Below are positions 16,539 through 25,300 of a DNA stretch of 64,000 nt, piece after piece (positions within the stretch are counted from its first letter, which is position 1; the number at the start of each line of letters is the position of its first letter). This stretch comes from Fimbriimonadaceae bacterium (GTDB lineage Bacteria > Armatimonadota > Fimbriimonadia > Fimbriimonadales > Fimbriimonadaceae), in the NCBI GenBank assembly GCA_019638675.1, contig JAHBTE010000001.1:404605-468604 (forward strand), written 5' to 3'. The notes below the pieces were generated by a model that saw only the letters and a list, made by a program, of their open reading frames with translations, had not been told where the DNA came from and did not search any database. The translations under genes were made by a program, and so were the position numbers.

Positions 16539-18238
16539 TGGGCGTAATAACAACCACTATCCTAATCCCTATCATCGGGATGTTGCTCATCCTATTCGTG
16601 CCGGAAAGATTTGGCAAAGTCACTAAGTGGCTTACAGTTCTCTTTACTGGTGCCGCATTCCTCAGTTCGCTCAGCATTCTCAACCAATTTAGTAAGGAAA
16701 CTTTCCGGTTCCAGATGCTTGAAGTGGCTAACTGGATTCCAAATTGGGGGATTCAATACAAAGTTGGGATCGATGGCATCAGCATCTGGTTGGTATTGCT
16801 CACCACTTTGCTGACGCTATTAGCCGCGATTTTCAGCTTTTACATTGAGCATCGAACAAAAGTTTACTTTGCGATGATCTTGCTCTTGGAAGCCGCCATG
16901 CTTGGCGTGTTCGTTAGCCTTGATCTGATCTTGTTCTACACTTTCTTTGAAGCAACTTTGATCCCGATGGCGATCATGATCTACGTATGGGGTGGCAAGA
17001 ACCGTAACTACGCCGCGATCAAGTTCTTCATTTACACCTTCTCTGCTTCTATTTTCATGTTGCTTGGCATGATCACTCTGGCTAAGATGCACGAGAAGAT
17101 CGCTGGTCACATGAGCTTTGACATTACAGCGATCCAAGCTCTAGTGGCAAGTGGCGAGTTCTGGCAGAACACGGGCACGATGCAAACGTTGCTTTTCTGG
17201 GCGTTTACGATTGCATTGCTCGTCAAGTGTCCGATGTTCCCATTCCACACCTGGTTGCCCGACGCGCACACTGAAGCACCCACCGCTGGTTCGGTGATTC
17301 TTGCCGGTGTCTTGCTGAAAATGGGAACGTACGGTCTTCTTCGGTTCGTCTTGCCAATCTTTCCAGAAGCAACCATGGCCAACGTGCCGATTATCATGTG
17401 GCTCGCAATCATCGGCATCATTTACGGGGCCGCTGTTGCCGCTGTTCAGCCGGACGTGAAAAAGCTAGTCGCCTATTCATCCGTCGCTCACATGGGGTTT
17501 GTTGTCTTCGGCATTTTCAGCTTGAACCAAGCGGGAATGATGGGCGGGGTTTATCAGCAACTCAACCACGGGATCAGCACTGGCGCATTATTCCTTCTGA
17601 TTGGTCTTATCTACGAACGAACTCATACCCGGCTCTTTGCAGATTACGGTGGATTGAAATCACAAATGCCGATCTTTAGTGCGCTGTTCCTCATCGTAAT
17701 GCTTTCCAGCGTCGGCCTTCCTGGTATGAACGGCTTTATCGGCGAATTCCTTGCGCTCTACGGTGGGTTCATGTCGGCGGCCGACGGCTTGTATGGCATG
17801 AAGATCATCATGCCTTTACTTGCTGGTACAGGTGTCATCCTTGCGGCGGCTTATCTGTTGCACATGTTCCGCCAAATGTTCTACGGGCCGCTTAATCCGA
17901 AGCTGGCACGATTGAAGGATCTCAAACCTTGGGAAGTTGGGTTGGTAGGAGTCTTTGTGGTCTTCATCTTCTGGGGAGGGATTTATCCTAATACGTTCCT
18001 CAAGCCGATGGAGAAATCGGTTAACGCAACTCGAATGATGGTCACCAACGGGCCAGGAGCCAGACCAGTGTGGAGCGACGATTCTCACGATATTGATAAT
18101 AGTGGCAACCTCATTGAGGTAAATGCTCGAAACGCCGACGGCGAACCAGACACCAGTCAAGGAATCAAGATCGTCAAGTCGGCTGATTATTACACCGATA
18201 CAAACGTACCGCCTCGCAATGCTCAGGAGGCACGATGA
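16538..18238 (+). CDS. nuoM: NADH-quinone oxidoreductase subunit M
   Basis: The second antiporter-like proton-pumping subunit, 566 residues with about 14 helices. Family signatures are KVGIDGISIWLVLLTTLLT, FFEATLIPMAIMIYVWGG, the channel segment KCPMFPFHTWLPDAHTEAPT, AGVLLKMGTYGLLRF and VAYSSVAHMGFVVFG. The conserved Glu of helix 5 and the Lys residues of the half-channels are present in these stretches. A hydrophilic C-terminal tail of roughly 65 residues, from about NATRMMVTNGPG, is longer than usual and is predicted to stay outside the membrane. The gene overlaps nuoL by one base and the next gene by four (ATGA). Confidence 0.95.
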   Translation: MGVITTTILIPIIGMLLILFVPERFGKVTKWLTVLFTGAAFLSSLSILNQFSKETFRFQMLEVANWIPNWGIQYKVGIDGISIWLVLLTTLLTLLAAIFSFYIEHRTKVYFAMILLLEAAMLGVFVSLDLILFYTFFEATLIPMAIMIYVWGGKNRNYAAIKFFIYTFSASIFMLLGMITLAKMHEKIAGHMSFDITAIQALVASGEFWQNTGTMQTLLFWAFTIALLVKCPMFPFHTWLPDAHTEAPTAGSVILAGVLLKMGTYGLLRFVLPIFPEATMANVPIIMWLAIIGIIYGAAVAAVQPDVKKLVAYSSVAHMGFVVFGIFSLNQAGMMGGVYQQLNHGISTGALFLLIGLIYERTHTRLFADYGGLKSQMPIFSALFLIVMLSSVGLPGMNGFIGEFLALYGGFMSAADGLYGMKIIMPLLAGTGVILAAAYLLHMFRQMFYGPLNPKLARLKDLKPWEVGLVGVFVVFIFWGGIYPNTFLKPMEKSVNATRMMVTNGPGARPVWSDDSHDIDNSGNLIEVNARNADGEPDTSQGIKIVKSADYYTDTNVPPRNAQEAR

Positions 18239-18867
18239 CTGGTCGGGAACGATTACTTGCTCTTGCCGCAGACAAACCAGCTGATCGGCGAGCTTCTATT
18301 GCTACTGACTGCCAGATTGTTCCGGTAGACCGAGTGAGCCAGGCATTGAAAGAAAAGCCTGACTTGCTCACCCTCGCTTTGGTGCATAGCCCGCTTAGCC
18401 GAGCCTTACAGAGCAACATTCCCATCTACGACCTCATCCAAGCAGACCCGATCAAGGGGAACGAGAAGCTGGATGAACTTTGCCTCGCAACCCAGGCCAG
18501 AGCCGTGGATGCTTTGGGTCAAGGTGCTGATGGCATCTGCTATCTCATTGAAGGGGCTTCACCGACTCATTCGACCCCAATGCAATATGGCGGTCATTTT
18601 CTTGAGCGCGATCGTGAGATTCTTGAATCGCTGGGTGGCGCAAAATTCAACTTACTTGTCATTGCTGGTTCAGAGGAGCCGTACATTGATTTCGTCAGCG
18701 ATTTGCAAGCGGATGCATTCGCCTGGGATTCGGACAGCAACTGGACTCCGGCGCAGGTGAGAGAACTCCGGTCCGGTGCTCTTGCCGCTGACCATGCAGA
18801 AGCAGATATCGATTTTCCTGTGGGCAACCTCCAAGCCCTCGCTCAAATCCAGGAGGCAAAAGCCTAA
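18235..18867 (+). CDS. Uroporphyrinogen-decarboxylase-like protein embedded in the nuo operon
   Basis: A 210-residue soluble protein. Two stretches look like the URO-D (HemE/methyltransferase) superfamily: TGRERLLALAADKPADRRA at the start, like the family's N-terminal RERFL-x-AL-x-G-x-x-x-DR, and AVDALGQGADGICYLIEGA with the following FLERDREILESL, like the segment after the barrel's middle. It is far shorter than HemE (about 340) and lacks a clear N-terminal R-x-x-GR substrate site, so decarboxylase activity is doubtful. It overlaps nuoM by four bases and abuts nuoN with TAAATG, so it must be co-translated with complex I subunits. A complex I assembly or accessory role is possible but purely inferred from position. 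Confidence 0.7.
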   Translation: MTGRERLLALAADKPADRRASIATDCQIVPVDRVSQALKEKPDLLTLALVHSPLSRALQSNIPIYDLIQADPIKGNEKLDELCLATQARAVDALGQGADGICYLIEGASPTHSTPMQYGGHFLERDREILESLGGAKFNLLVIAGSEEPYIDFVSDLQADAFAWDSDSNWTPAQVRELRSGALAADHAEADIDFPVGNLQALAQIQEAKA

Positions 18868-20391
18868 ATGAATACATACATTCCTGCAATTGATTGGGCT
18901 CTAGCCATGCCTCTGATCGTGATGCTTGTCACAGGTTTGGCAGGATTGCTGATTGAGATGTTCCGGCCAAAGCAGAACAACAACCTGATTGTTGGAGTTT
19001 CGTTGGCAGGGCTTGCTTACAGCTTCATTCTACTGGTCAATCAACTGGGTAAACCAGTTGCAACAACGTTCTCTGGAATGATTCTAAGCGACCAATTTGG
19101 AACGCTTGCCCAACTCATCATCATCGGGGCGACATTCCTCACGTTTCTATTTAGCGAATCGTATCTGCGCCAAAAACGCATCGCCTTTGGAGAGTTTTAT
19201 CCCATGGCTCTCTGGTCCGCAGCTGGGGGCATGATGATGGTTGCCACTGAAAACTTGCTCATGATGTTCATCGGGCTAGAAGTTCTCAGTATCGCGCTTT
19301 ACTGCCTCGCTGGGATGTCACGGGGTGAACGGCGATCTGAAGAATCTGCGCTCAAGTACTTCTTGCTGGGTGCGTTTGCTTCGGCGTTCTTTCTGTACGG
19401 AATCGCCTTTGTTTATGGCTCATCTGGACGAATTGACTTAGAAGGTATTCACCAAGGCTATGGCAACGCTCAGGATTACTTTGTCATCTTTGCGTTTGCA
19501 CTCATCTTAGTCGGTCTTGGATTCAAGGCGGCACTCGCTCCCTTCCACCAATGGACTCCAGACGTCTACCAAGGCGCACCTACTAATGTAACTGGCTTTA
19601 TGTCGGTGGTTAGCAAAATGGCGGCGTTCGGTGCGCTCATTCGAATTCTCGGCTACAGCTACGATATCCAAGAAATTTGGTTCCCAGCCCTTTCCGGTCT
19701 TGCCATTCTCACAATGACAGTCGGCAATATCGCGGCGCTTGTTCAAAGAGATGCTAAACGCGCCTTGGGCTACTCCAGTGTTGCCCACGCGGGTTACCTG
19801 CTAGTTGGCGTTCTTGCTCACCTGCAACTGCCCGGAAAAATCGGCCTTTCGACGGTTGTTTATTACTTCGTTGCTTATGCTGCGATGACGATTGGTGCCT
19901 TTGCAATGATCAGTGTCACGGCAAAGGGTGGCAAAGAAGGAACTCGGACTCAAGACCTGAATGGCATGTGGCGCAAAGCTCCGTTTGCGGCTGGAATTCT
20001 GTTCCTCTGCCTTGTCTCGCTGGTCGGCGTACCGCCAACCGCAGGTTTCTTTGGTAAGTGGGCAATCTTTAACGATGCACTCGCAGCTGGGCTGCCGGTT
20101 CTTGCCGTCGCATTGGCAATTAACTCCTGTATCAGCGCGTTTTACTACTGGCAGATCGCCAAGGCTGCCTTTGTCGACGACGACCCAGCTCTGCAGACCG
20201 ATTTTGCCCCAGTTGGCGGCGGATTAAAACTCACTGGAGTGCTCTGTTCGCTACTGATCTTCGGATTAGTCTTTGCTCTGACTCCAATGATGGAAGTAGG
20301 CAAAGAATCATCTGCAAACCCACGGCTGATGAAGCGTGACAATCCCAATCCGCTGCGATCACCCATCGCTGCTGATGCACCCGGAAGATAA
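18868..20391 (+). CDS. nuoN: NADH-quinone oxidoreductase subunit N
   Basis: The third antiporter-like subunit of complex I, 507 residues with about 14 transmembrane helices. Diagnostic segments are MFIGLEVLSIALYCLAGM (with the conserved Glu), ESALKYFLLGAFASAFFLYG, GLGFKAALAPFHQWTPDVYQ then GAPTNVTGFMSVVSK, RDAKRALGYSSVAHAGYLLV and VGVPPTAGFFGKW. Length and motif order are normal. A short hydrophilic C-terminal tail ends in PIAADAPGR. The ATG follows directly on the TAA of the preceding URO-D-like gene, and an isomerase gene begins 4 bases after its stop, so transcription evidently continues. Confidence 0.95.
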   Translation: MNTYIPAIDWALAMPLIVMLVTGLAGLLIEMFRPKQNNNLIVGVSLAGLAYSFILLVNQLGKPVATTFSGMILSDQFGTLAQLIIIGATFLTFLFSESYLRQKRIAFGEFYPMALWSAAGGMMMVATENLLMMFIGLEVLSIALYCLAGMSRGERRSEESALKYFLLGAFASAFFLYGIAFVYGSSGRIDLEGIHQGYGNAQDYFVIFAFALILVGLGFKAALAPFHQWTPDVYQGAPTNVTGFMSVVSKMAAFGALIRILGYSYDIQEIWFPALSGLAILTMTVGNIAALVQRDAKRALGYSSVAHAGYLLVGVLAHLQLPGKIGLSTVVYYFVAYAAMTIGAFAMISVTAKGGKEGTRTQDLNGMWRKAPFAAGILFLCLVSLVGVPPTAGFFGKWAIFNDALAAGLPVLAVALAINSCISAFYYWQIAKAAFVDDDPALQTDFAPVGGGLKLTGVLCSLLIFGLVFALTPMMEVGKESSANPRLMKRDNPNPLRSPIAADAPGR

Positions 20392-20394
20392 GTC

Positions 20395-21243
20395 ATGAAA
20401 CTCGGAGTTTCAATGTACAGCTATGTCGCGGCAGTCAAAGCCGGACAGATGGATATTCGTTCGTTTATCCACGAAGCGGCAAGAATCGGAGCCGAAGGGG
20501 TTGAACTCCTTGATTTCTTTTACACTGATTGGGATTCCGAGCGAAAGATTGCTAGGGCGGCACTCCAGGAAGTTGGTCTTCCCTGTGCCGTATTTAGCGT
20601 TGCCAACAACTTCGCTAAAGAAACGGCGGAAGCGCGCGAGCACGCACTCAACATCATCAAACGAGGGGTTGACGAAGCCGAGTTTTACGAAACGAATACG
20701 GTACGCGTCTTTGCGGGAGATGTGTACAGCGACAGCACCTTCACCCAAGAGCAAGCGTTTGAATGGATTATCGAAGGGTTGGCGCAAGCATCCGACTACG
20801 CTCATACAAAAGGCATTCGACTTGCCTTAGAGAACCACGGGAAACTAGCCGGGTTAGGCTCGCAAATCAACGATATCATTGGCAAAGTCCGGGCAAAAAC
20901 CGGTCATGACGCGCTTGGCGCAAATCCCGACACGGGCAACTTCCTACTTGTGGATCAACCAGGACACGAAGGAGTTGCCGAAGTCGCCGCGAATGCTTAT
21001 ATGGTTCATTTCAAAGACTTCGCGCCCGATCCGGAGGGTCACTACGAAGGCAAAGGCGGCAAACGATTTGCTGGCACTGTCATCGGCGAAGGAACCGTAG
21101 ATTTGGCCTCAGCTTTGGCGAGTCTAAAAGCCGCTGGATTCGAGGGTTGGGTGAACTTGGAATACGAAGGCGAAGCCGATCCGATGGTAGGCGTTCCAAA
21201 CTCTTTAGACAACAGTTTCCGATTCCTCAACGCGGTTCGCTGA
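20395..21243 (+). CDS. Sugar phosphate isomerase/epimerase (xylose-isomerase-like TIM barrel)
   Basis: A 282-residue protein of the AP-endonuclease-2 / xylose-isomerase-like barrel superfamily. Seen are MKLGVSMYSYV at strand 1, GVELLDFFYTDW, RLALENHGKLAG with the metal-ligand Glu and His, GANPDTGNFLL, MVHFKDFAPDP with a His ligand, and WVNLEYEGEADP near the end with the last Glu. Members isomerise or epimerise sugars or inositol derivatives with a divalent metal; the substrate cannot be read from sequence. It begins three bases after the nuoN stop and is probably the last gene of the nuo operon, a link with no obvious metabolic logic. Its 3' end overlaps the convergent peptidase gene by 39 bases. 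Confidence 0.88.
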   Translation: MKLGVSMYSYVAAVKAGQMDIRSFIHEAARIGAEGVELLDFFYTDWDSERKIARAALQEVGLPCAVFSVANNFAKETAEAREHALNIIKRGVDEAEFYETNTVRVFAGDVYSDSTFTQEQAFEWIIEGLAQASDYAHTKGIRLALENHGKLAGLGSQINDIIGKVRAKTGHDALGANPDTGNFLLVDQPGHEGVAEVAANAYMVHFKDFAPDPEGHYEGKGGKRFAGTVIGEGTVDLASALASLKAAGFEGWVNLEYEGEADPMVGVPNSLDNSFRFLNAVR

Positions 21244-21765
21244 GTTGGCCCCGATTTGGCTTAGTAATCTCCTGAACCACTCTAATTGAGTTTCGAGCGG
21301 AACAACCTCTTGTCGTGGCACATGAAGGAACCCAATCCTCTTATCTGGAAACTTTTGTAAACCGCGGGTGAGCAAATAGTTGCACAAATATCCGCCTGCG
21401 TCAGTTGTGATTTCCATGTTTTCATCCGGGACAGCATCGGCCCAAAAATCTGTATGAATCTGCGGTGGAAGCGACGGGTCAATCTTGCCTGGGCCAGCAA
21501 CTACGCCTAACACATCTTCACCCGGGCCGACAAAGTTTTTGCCAACGCACTCCATGTGAAATTTGGTTGCTCCGCCATGCACGCCAATCATCAGCCAGCG
21601 ATCAAATGTATCTGGATTAAGCTGATCCAAATAAGCATCCACCCCAGCGAAACTCACTTCTAAAAGTTCGTAAGGGAGCCCGCTTCTTTCCGCTAGCCAT
21701 GACGAAGGGTTCGCGGCTACATCGCGAAAGGGGCCAAACCCAGTAACAATCCAGCGATCAGGCAT
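21205..21765 (-). CDS. Pyroglutamyl-peptidase-I-like protein (peptidase C15)
   Basis: A 186-residue protein. VTGFGPFRDVAANPSSWLAE at the N-terminus is the C15 family opening motif, TDAGGYLCNYLLTRGL near residue 140 contains the nucleophilic Cys, and IGFLHVPRQEV near 165 contains the catalytic His. The general-base Glu region is less clear (HMECVGKNF near 76 is the candidate). It is 15-30 residues shorter than most pyrrolidone carboxyl peptidases, which remove N-terminal pyroglutamate in the cytoplasm. The shorter length and altered middle leave substrate preference uncertain. The gene is monocistronic and its last 39 bases overlap the 3' end of the isomerase gene in the opposite direction. 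Confidence 0.85.
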   Translation of the reverse strand: MPDRWIVTGFGPFRDVAANPSSWLAERSGLPYELLEVSFAGVDAYLDQLNPDTFDRWLMIGVHGGATKFHMECVGKNFVGPGEDVLGVVAGPGKIDPSLPPQIHTDFWADAVPDENMEITTDAGGYLCNYLLTRGLQKFPDKRIGFLHVPRQEVVPLETQLEWFRRLLSQIGANSANRVEESETVV

Positions 21766-21792
21766 TTAATTCACCCACATTGTGCCGACAAT

Positions 21793-22548
21793 TTGAATAT
21801 GGATGCGATATCCATTCTAGTAACTGGATCAATTATTATCATTTTCTCGTTCATCTTTGTCGCATTGATTCGCTACGGCAAAGAATACAACGAAAAGCTG
21901 GCACGAGAAAAGCAATCCCTTTTAGACTTCGTGCGGCAGTCTGGTTGGCGAATAGAGCATCCTGAAAACGGCGACATTGAATGGGTGATTTCTGGCGAGA
22001 ATTGGCAGATCAAATTCGATACTGATCGCTCCAGCGATTCTTCTACACCTAAACTAATTTTTGAATCGGCAATTCCCGCGAAGCCATGGCATAGGTTCGC
22101 AGTGCTTTCTGAACACGGTTACAAAATGATGATGCACCCGATGTTCAAGCGGCTTTCATCGGGCATTGAGAAGTTTGCCCGCTTTGCCGGAATGAAAAAT
22201 GCCCAACTGCAACTGAACGAAATTATCGAAATTTTAAGCCGTAATCACACCGCTGAATTCGGCTCCACTCAAACGCAGAAGATGGTGCTCATCGCTGAAT
22301 CTGCCGACGCGATATACCAACTCAAAAACAGCGACTTTATGCGGCAGTTCCAATCTGCATTCGGTTTGGAAAAAGTGCGGATGCACGAAAACAACACGCG
22401 TGTCGCATGGCTCAGCAGTGGCTTAGAACTTCAGATGTATGTGAGCAAACCAACTCAGCAAGATGTCAAGTGTATAGCGGACTTGGGACAGTACTTAATG
22501 GCTTCCGGATTTGGAAATCCCGAAGCAAAGCGAACTCTTGGCGCATAA
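21793..22548 (+). CDS. Single-pass membrane protein of unknown function
   Basis: A 251-residue protein that I do not recognise. One N-terminal transmembrane helix (residues about 5-24, SILVTGSIIIIFSFIFVALI) has no charged n-region; the rest is soluble and of mixed structure, with a lysine-rich stretch right after the membrane suggesting a cytoplasmic body. The segment GWRIEHPENGDIEWVISGEN WQI (read without the gap) gives a strand pattern of the kind found in small membrane-linked sensor-like domains, but no motif is diagnostic. The gene lies 20 bases before the LD-carboxypeptidase and may share its transcript. Function unknown. Confidence 0.7.
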   Translation: MNMDAISILVTGSIIIIFSFIFVALIRYGKEYNEKLAREKQSLLDFVRQSGWRIEHPENGDIEWVISGENWQIKFDTDRSSDSSTPKLIFESAIPAKPWHRFAVLSEHGYKMMMHPMFKRLSSGIEKFARFAGMKNAQLQLNEIIEILSRNHTAEFGSTQTQKMVLIAESADAIYQLKNSDFMRQFQSAFGLEKVRMHENNTRVAWLSSGLELQMYVSKPTQQDVKCIADLGQYLMASGFGNPEAKRTLGA

Positions 22549-22568
22549 AATAGCTCCATAATCTTAAT

Positions 22569-23597
22569 ATGACTCGGCGACAGTTCCTCATGACTGCGGC
22601 AGCCTCTTCCATCCCTTTTTCTGCCGTCGCACAATTGAGCCCTCAGGAATCAAGTGTAACGAGTCCACCAGCGATCCATCCTCCCAAACTAAAACCCGGT
22701 GATAGTGTTGCAGTCATTGCCCCCGCTTCTCCCATTGGTAAACCAGAAGACCTCACTGGATTCCTGGATCGAGTCAAAGCTCTTGGGTTAAGCCCGATTC
22801 AAGGGCCGAATTTGGCCAAGGAGTTTGGATTCTTCGGCGGCACAGACCAAGAACGTGCTGACGATATCATGTGGGCATTCAATAATCCCGACATCAAAGC
22901 GATTATGCCGATTCGGGGTGGATATGGGTGCACGCGGTTACTCCACCTGCTTGACTTCAAGGAAATCAAGCAAAATCCCAAGATTCTTGTGGGCTATAGC
23001 GACATTACTGCGCTTTTAGTTTTAATTCAGCAGCAAACCGGAATGATCACCTACCACGGGCCTGTGCTAGCAAGTTCAAAATCGGAATTTGCGGACTCGT
23101 ATTTAAAGACTCTCCTTTTTGAACCCCATCAGGTGACTTTTCTAAAAAACCCCGTTACTGAAGATGAAAATTATCATCTAAGGACGATCACTTCGGGCAT
23201 TGCTCGCGGAACACTCACCGGGGGAAATTTAACGATTTTGGCAAGTATGTGCGGCACGCCGTATCAACTTCAAACCAAAGGCAAAATCTTGTTTCTTGAG
23301 GACGTAAGCGAGGCACCTTACCGGATTGACCGCATGCTCACTCAACTCATCCATAGTGGTGCGATGGATGGTGTGAAAGGCATCGTCACAGGTCAGTTTG
23401 CAAAATGCGACCCTGAATCACCGAGACCTGATGAGTGGCTGGTTGCCGATGTCATCCAAGACCGGCTCGTGCCTCTCAAAGTGCCAATCTTATCGAACGC
23501 GGCATTTGGCCATGTCAAAGACAAATGGACTTTGCCGCTAGGCATGACGGCTGAGCTTGACGCCGATCAAAAAACCTTGCAATTATTTGGAAAATAA
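22569..23597 (+). CDS. LD-carboxypeptidase (peptidase S66), Tat-exported
   Basis: A 342-residue protein. The N-terminus TRRQFLMTAAASSIPFSAVA fits a twin-arginine signal peptide, so the folded enzyme is exported. The mature part has GDSVAVIAPASPIG, then IRGGYGCTRLLHLLDF, VGYSDITALL (with the nucleophilic Ser), KILFLEDVSEAPYRIDRML (with the catalytic Glu) and NAAFGHVKDKWTLPLG (with the catalytic His). S66 enzymes cleave the bond between meso-diaminopimelate (or Lys) and the terminal D-Ala of murein tetrapeptides during recycling, or detoxify microcin C (MccF). Most LdcA enzymes are cytoplasmic, so the Tat signal is notable and suggests action on the wall in the periplasm. Confidence 0.92.
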   Translation: MTRRQFLMTAAASSIPFSAVAQLSPQESSVTSPPAIHPPKLKPGDSVAVIAPASPIGKPEDLTGFLDRVKALGLSPIQGPNLAKEFGFFGGTDQERADDIMWAFNNPDIKAIMPIRGGYGCTRLLHLLDFKEIKQNPKILVGYSDITALLVLIQQQTGMITYHGPVLASSKSEFADSYLKTLLFEPHQVTFLKNPVTEDENYHLRTITSGIARGTLTGGNLTILASMCGTPYQLQTKGKILFLEDVSEAPYRIDRMLTQLIHSGAMDGVKGIVTGQFAKCDPESPRPDEWLVADVIQDRLVPLKVPILSNAAFGHVKDKWTLPLGMTAELDADQKTLQLFGK

Positions 23598-23604
23598 ATA
23601 GAAA

Positions 23605-23633
23605 CGCGCGGCTCCACTTGAGGAAGCCGCGCG
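23605..23633 (-). terminator. GC-rich hairpin between convergent S66 and PspA genes
   Basis: Arms 23605-23613 (CGCGCGGCT) and 23625-23633 pair over 9 bases. On the minus strand the stem is followed by GTTTCTATTTATTTT, so it should terminate the pspA-like transcript; on the plus strand it has no T-tract, but it may still help end the S66 message. Confidence 0.7.
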
Positions 23634-23656
23634 CCCATGCGGATAAAGTAAATCTG

Positions 23657-24421
23657 TTAGCTGCCTTCGCCGCTGTTTCCGAGCCGCTTTTCGAGTTGCT
23701 CGAGTTGAGAATCCAAATCTTCGGTGCTGGTGGTTGCCACGTTTTGGATATCGGGCGAGGTCAAGCCAAGTTTTTCTTCCAGCTTCTTGAGTTCATCTTC
23801 AGCCGCAAGATCCATGGTTTGGTCTTCCATCATCATCATCTTGCCTTGCACAGAGTTCGACATCATTTCGGTTCGGGCACTGGCTTGGGCTTGCTTGTCA
23901 CGAATCTTATCGCGCGCCGAAGCGAAGGAGCCTTCGTACTCGTTTTCAAAGGTCAAACCTTCGAGCGCCTTACCAATAGAATCCTGAATTTGCGCTTGTT
24001 TCCACTGAGCTTTGAGAGCCAGGGCCTCGGCGGTTTTCTTCTTGACTTCTTCTTCTTGCCGCTTAATCGCAACCTTGACTTGGTCAACGGTTTCTGCCGC
24101 TTGCGCCAGAGTGGTTCGCAAAGTTTCTAGGGTCGCGTCGTTGCTTGATTTTTCTCGCAGGAATTGTTTTGCAAGTTCGCGGTTTCCTTGGCGAAGCGCC
24201 GTGGTTGCTTGTGCTTCTAGCTGAGCAGATTTGCGAGTTGCTTCATCCAGCATTTGTTGCAAGCGATTGCGCTGAGTGATGGCCTGAACCGCTTTTTCGC
24301 GGTTGGATGTCAGGGTCGCCTGCATATCAGACCGTGCCTGATTGAGCATCATCTCTGGATCTTCTAGAGAATCCATCGTCTTGCCGAACAGTGCGCGGAG
24401 CCAAGCAAAAAATCGCTTCAT
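23657..24421 (-). CDS. pspA: PspA/IM30 family membrane-stress protein
   Basis: A 254-residue coiled-coil protein beginning MKRFFAWLRALFGKTMDSLE, the amphipathic membrane-binding helix of the family, followed by DPEMMLNQARSDMQATL and a long helical body rich in Gln, Glu and Lys. These ESCRT-III-related proteins polymerise on the inner face of the cytoplasmic membrane to protect or remodel it under stress. The ATG at 24421 is chosen because it gives the family's normal N-terminus and has AGG seven bases upstream; the frame is open further to 24475 but that extension is Cys-rich and unlike the family. The C-terminal 60 residues (AEDELKKLEEKLGL and on) are acidic and variable. It diverges from the DUF1003 gene. 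Confidence 0.92.
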   Translation of the reverse strand: MKRFFAWLRALFGKTMDSLEDPEMMLNQARSDMQATLTSNREKAVQAITQRNRLQQMLDEATRKSAQLEAQATTALRQGNRELAKQFLREKSSNDATLETLRTTLAQAAETVDQVKVAIKRQEEEVKKKTAEALALKAQWKQAQIQDSIGKALEGLTFENEYEGSFASARDKIRDKQAQASARTEMMSNSVQGKMMMMEDQTMDLAAEDELKKLEEKLGLTSPDIQNVATTSTEDLDSQLEQLEKRLGNSGEGS

Positions 24422-24598
24422 GAATGAACCTAAGCCTCCCAATTTACATGGGATGAACGCAATTATACACGTCACAATTCATGCCAGGTTGCACAGGCCC
24501 GGGTGAGCAGACCCACTAACATCCATACAGCACTTTTTTGAGCCTTGTGAGACGAAACCTTCTCTGATTTGGTTATTGCTATTGAGGGTCGTCAAATA

Positions 24599-25300
24599 AT
24601 GAAGGCATCAGAACCAACTGAAAAGTGCGCCATGTGCGAAAAGACCGTCGCTTTGTCGGAAAGCGTGCCCGTCTCATCGCTCAGAAAATCAATCCACGGC
24701 ATTGTCAAACACAAGTTTCCTCACACACGAGAGAACGATCACATCTGCTTTGCCTGCTACGAAACTCTGCGCTCGCAGATCATGCTCAAAGAACTCAAAA
24801 AGAATGAGCGAGATTTGAGTCGTATGGAAAAGGAAGTTCTTGCGAAACTTGAGTCTCGCGAATTTATCTCGACCAATACCGAAGATGTGATTGAAAAGAA
24901 CCCTAGCTTTGGCGATCAGTTGGCGGATAAGATCGCGGCTTTCGGCGGAAGCTGGACATTCATCCTAACCTTCATGGGGATTCTTGTAGTTTGGATCACG
25001 ATTAATTCAGTGGCTTTGATCAGTAAACACTTCGATCCTTACCCCTTCATCTTGCTGAACTTGGTGCTCTCGTGTGTTGCGGCGATGCAGGCTCCAGTGA
25101 TCATGATGAGCCAGAACCGGCAAGAAGCAAAAGACCGCATCCGGAGCGAACACGATTACATGGTGAATCTGAAAGCCGAAATTGAAATCCGTGCTTTGCA
25201 CGAAAAAATGGATCACTTGCTCCGTTCGCAAATGCACACGCTGATGGATTATCAAGATGCCCAACTTGAACTGCTCCAGAAAATCAGCAATAAATCGTAA
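24599..25300 (+). CDS. DUF1003 membrane protein
   Basis: A 233-residue protein from the ATG at 24599, which has GAGGG ten bases upstream; a TTG at 24569 is possible but less likely. The N-terminal 50 residues carry CAMCEK and HICFACYETL, a possible zinc-binding pair. The DUF1003 core follows: DQLADKIAAFGGSWTFILTF, two adjacent transmembrane helices with a short loop (ISKHFDPYPFILLNLVLSC), the diagnostic QAPVIMMSQNRQEAKDR, and a C-terminal coiled coil ending near NKS. Family function is unknown; the protein is expected in the cytoplasmic membrane with the zinc motif and coiled coil on the cytoplasmic side. Confidence 0.9.
   Translation: MKASEPTEKCAMCEKTVALSESVPVSSLRKSIHGIVKHKFPHTRENDHICFACYETLRSQIMLKELKKNERDLSRMEKEVLAKLESREFISTNTEDVIEKNPSFGDQLADKIAAFGGSWTFILTFMGILVVWITINSVALISKHFDPYPFILLNLVLSCVAAMQAPVIMMSQNRQEAKDRIRSEHDYMVNLKAEIEIRALHEKMDHLLRSQMHTLMDYQDAQLELLQKISNKS

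Noticed and set aside
18868-20391. Reading NuoL/M/N as an Mrp-type antiporter cluster
   Set aside because: NuoG, H, J and K are in the same operon and NuoL has the long lateral-helix C-terminus; this is complex I.
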